A DNA stretch of 64,000 nucleotides from Edolisoma coerulescens (Eukaryota > Chordata > Aves > Passeriformes > Campephagidae), in NCBI GenBank assembly GCA_013397115.1, contig VWZW01007079.1, positions 285,289-349,288 of the forward strand, given 5' to 3'. Position numbers and translations under genes: made by a program. Shown in pieces: positions 62,011 to 64,000 of the stretch (its first letter is position 1; each line of letters begins with the position of its first letter). The notes under the pieces were generated by a model. That model was given only the letters and a program-made list of their open reading frames with translations, did not search any database and had not been told where the DNA came from.

Positions 62011-63822
62011 TACTGGAAGACTATAGGACCAGGTACAATGTAATTCTTTAACTGGTGATAGGGGGGAAATAGCTTTACCAAGGTTTCTGTGCATTAGTGT
62101 TTCAGGGACTTCTGGATTCATTAATCAGCTGACCAGACCAGCAAGACATCTCCTCAGACAAGCTGAATTTCCAAGGTTCAAAATTGTCTCTATTTTGGGA
62201 CCTACAGCTACTTTTTGTATTCATATGACTGGTGAGAGTATGGTAATCGGGCTCCCATGTAAAGGATTTTGGGCATGTAGCAAGGAAGAGCAGGTACTAT
62301 TGTATCAGATATCTGGAAATTTTCAGAGTAATGGATTGAATTTTTCAAAGTTGAAAGTACTATTATTTGGTGCATGAGTACAGTGACAGAAAAACCTTTA
62401 ACAACAGTTTACACAATATCTTTCTTACTCAGAACCGGACACAATTTAGAAAAAAATAAAAATGTCATGCTTGCTATTGTCCCAATTATTTGTGGAACTA
62501 AAGTGGATTTATGCACTTGAAAAGCAGCAGCAATGTGACCCTTTTATTACTCATTGTAAAAATAGCTGGAAAAACTATCTGACTAGATACCAGCACTCTC
62601 TGAATGCTACAAAAACCTTGGGAAAGGTGTGACTTGCCTTTCCCCTTCCAGTGAATTGGCACCTCTTCAGTGTGCTGTTGGGTAACATGAGCTGCCCATG
62701 GAAACTGAAAGTGGGGAAGACAAAACCCCCCACAGAAAAGCAGTCGGCTTTGTTGCTCCCTTAGCTGTTACGTGCAGGGCCCTGGAGCTCCCTGGAAGGG
62801 AGGAAGTCCCCCTGGCACTAGCAGGAGCTGTGTTGGCATTAGCTGAAAAGGAGTGTTTTTCTCTGTACAAATGGGAAGTTCCATTTACAGCCCTGAGCTG
62901 TGTTTCAGCCCTGTGCTCTCAGGAGAGCCACTGGAATTGCAGGTGTGCAAGTTAATCAGGCAGGAATTGGCTCATGGGAGAATAACAGATTTTCTTGCGT
63001 ATGGCTGGTCTTAACTCACTTAGAAGGACTAAAGTAGGAGGCTGCTGGCTGCTGCTGGTTTTTTACCTCTGTATTTTTAGGTTTTCTAACATTGGTAGGT
63101 ATTGGTTGGACCTGAAAAGATTGGTCATGAGAGGAAATGAGCAGTCTGGTCTCCCTGCCACAGTGCTTTTGGTAACAGTGCCTAATCCTAAGGAAATAAG
63201 GGTGTTTACTTTATTGTTTTCCTTCTTGTGCTACAAGTTGCAGAAAAAATGTTTCGGCCATTCTTTCTTCTGAAATCTTTGTTTCTGTTTATTTTCATGC
63301 CTTACTGCTATTTCTTTGACATTATTGAGTTTTCAACTCTCTCATTGTCTTTTTGAGAAACTTTCCAGTTTTCTAATTGCTCCTCAGATCTCAGTTTGAT
63401 ACCCAAAACGGTTTTTAATGGTTTACTGTAAGGTCACCCTTCAGAGGCTTGCAAAGGCCATTTTGAAAAGTGTCCTCAAACAGCTTCTACTAGCCCTGGA
63501 AAGAGAGGGGAAAAGTAGACTATCATCTCTTGGATCCGTGAGGCTGCTGACCTTTGACGATTTATTCTGTGGGTCATAGGTCTTGGCTTTTCCCAGCTCA
63601 GGAGAGTGGAACAGAGGCTCTTTAAAAAATGAATCACTGATTTACTTAGATACGCTTTGTCTTGAAGAACCCACTGATTTTAATAAAGTTTCTTTCATAC
63701 ATTAGTGTTTGTCCAACACTCTCTTAAAACAGAAGTGTGGTGTGTTTGCCAGAAATGAAAAGACCTTATAGAAATATGAGTTAAATCAGTGAAAATCCAA
63801 ATGGAACAAACCCACCCCAAAA
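62011..63822. other. Unique non-coding sequence
   Basis: No gene or repeat family was recognised. The 62690-62950 part is G+C richer without CpG clustering. A 'tgacctttga' motif occurs at 63548-63557. Confidence 0.55.
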
Positions 63823-63850
63823 CAGTAGTAATAATAACAGTAATAGTAGT
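63823..63850. repeat. Imperfect (TAA/TAG)n trinucleotide repeat
   Basis: About 28 bases of mixed AGT/AAT triplets ('agtagtaataataacag' then 'taatagtagta'). It is a degenerate microsatellite. The last 150 bases of the window after it show nothing further. Confidence 0.8.
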
Positions 63851-64000
63851 ACACAAAACCCAGACAATCAAACCCCCAAGTCCTGCTCATCTCATGACAC
63901 TCCCATTGTCGTTCCTGTAGAGCTTGTGCTGAAGTTCCTCTCAGAGTCCTTTCAAACCCTGCCCAGTGCTCTGGGCTCCTGGGTTCAGAGACCTGGCATT

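Noticed and set aside
1..64000. CRISPR arrays, bacterial promoters, ribosome binding sites, operons, insertion sequences and attachment sites
   Set aside because: The sequence is vertebrate in character. No regularly spaced repeats, prokaryotic signals or compact gene order are present.
1..64000. tRNA, snRNA or microRNA genes
   Set aside because: I looked for tRNA B-box sequence in a cloverleaf context and for familiar microRNA cores on both strands and found none. The hairpins present are too short for microRNA precursors. A covariance-model scan would settle this.
1..64000. Endogenous retrovirus or LTR sequence
   Set aside because: No paired LTRs, primer binding site or retroviral protein motifs were recognised. 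A solitary, decayed LTR could still be missed by eye.

Overview
The window looks like vertebrate nuclear DNA, most likely from a bird. It is AT-rich and CpG-poor, has no operon-like packing of reading frames, and is thinly populated with repeats. The only interspersed repeats I could recognise are 5'-truncated pieces of CR1, the LINE family that dominates bird and other sauropsid genomes. I saw no Alu, B1/B2 or L1 sequence. A turtle or crocodilian is not strictly excluded, but the low repeat density favours a bird.

I could not support any protein-coding gene, tRNA, rRNA, snRNA or known microRNA. The open frames present (the longest is about 174 codons) are short, overlap frames on the other strand, lack recognisable domains and are what random AT-rich sequence gives. 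The window is best read as intergenic sequence or the inside of a very large intron. A few open stretches have good splice-like borders (11152-11350, 17067-17290, 24112-24189). They are reported only as leads.

Layout. 1-1930: unique sequence. 1931-2300: a very old CR1 piece. 2301-21504: mostly unique sequence with small tandem duplications (7911-7973, 13900-13941), a hairpin (12561-12586) and T or TGTT tracts. 21505-22209: the best-preserved CR1, still showing reverse-transcriptase C-terminal peptides. 22210-36944: unique sequence with a GTTT microsatellite, a probable CR1 scrap near 28.8 kb and a perfect 12-bp inverted repeat at 29991-30022. 36945-37108: a tract of 164 bases with no A at all on the + strand. 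38292-38727: a second CR1 tail. 38728-57459: the quietest part, with several stretches that look like conserved non-coding elements, a minus-strand G-quadruplex motif at 45500-45527 and a 37-bp tandem duplication at 55509-55577. 57460-64000: three more CR1 fragments (57.5, 59.2 and 61.8 kb) and small repeats.

No set of genes works together here. The readable history is insertion and decay of CR1 copies of different ages, local replication slippage, and possibly some selectively kept non-coding blocks. All repeat calls come from remembered family consensus patterns, not from a database search.
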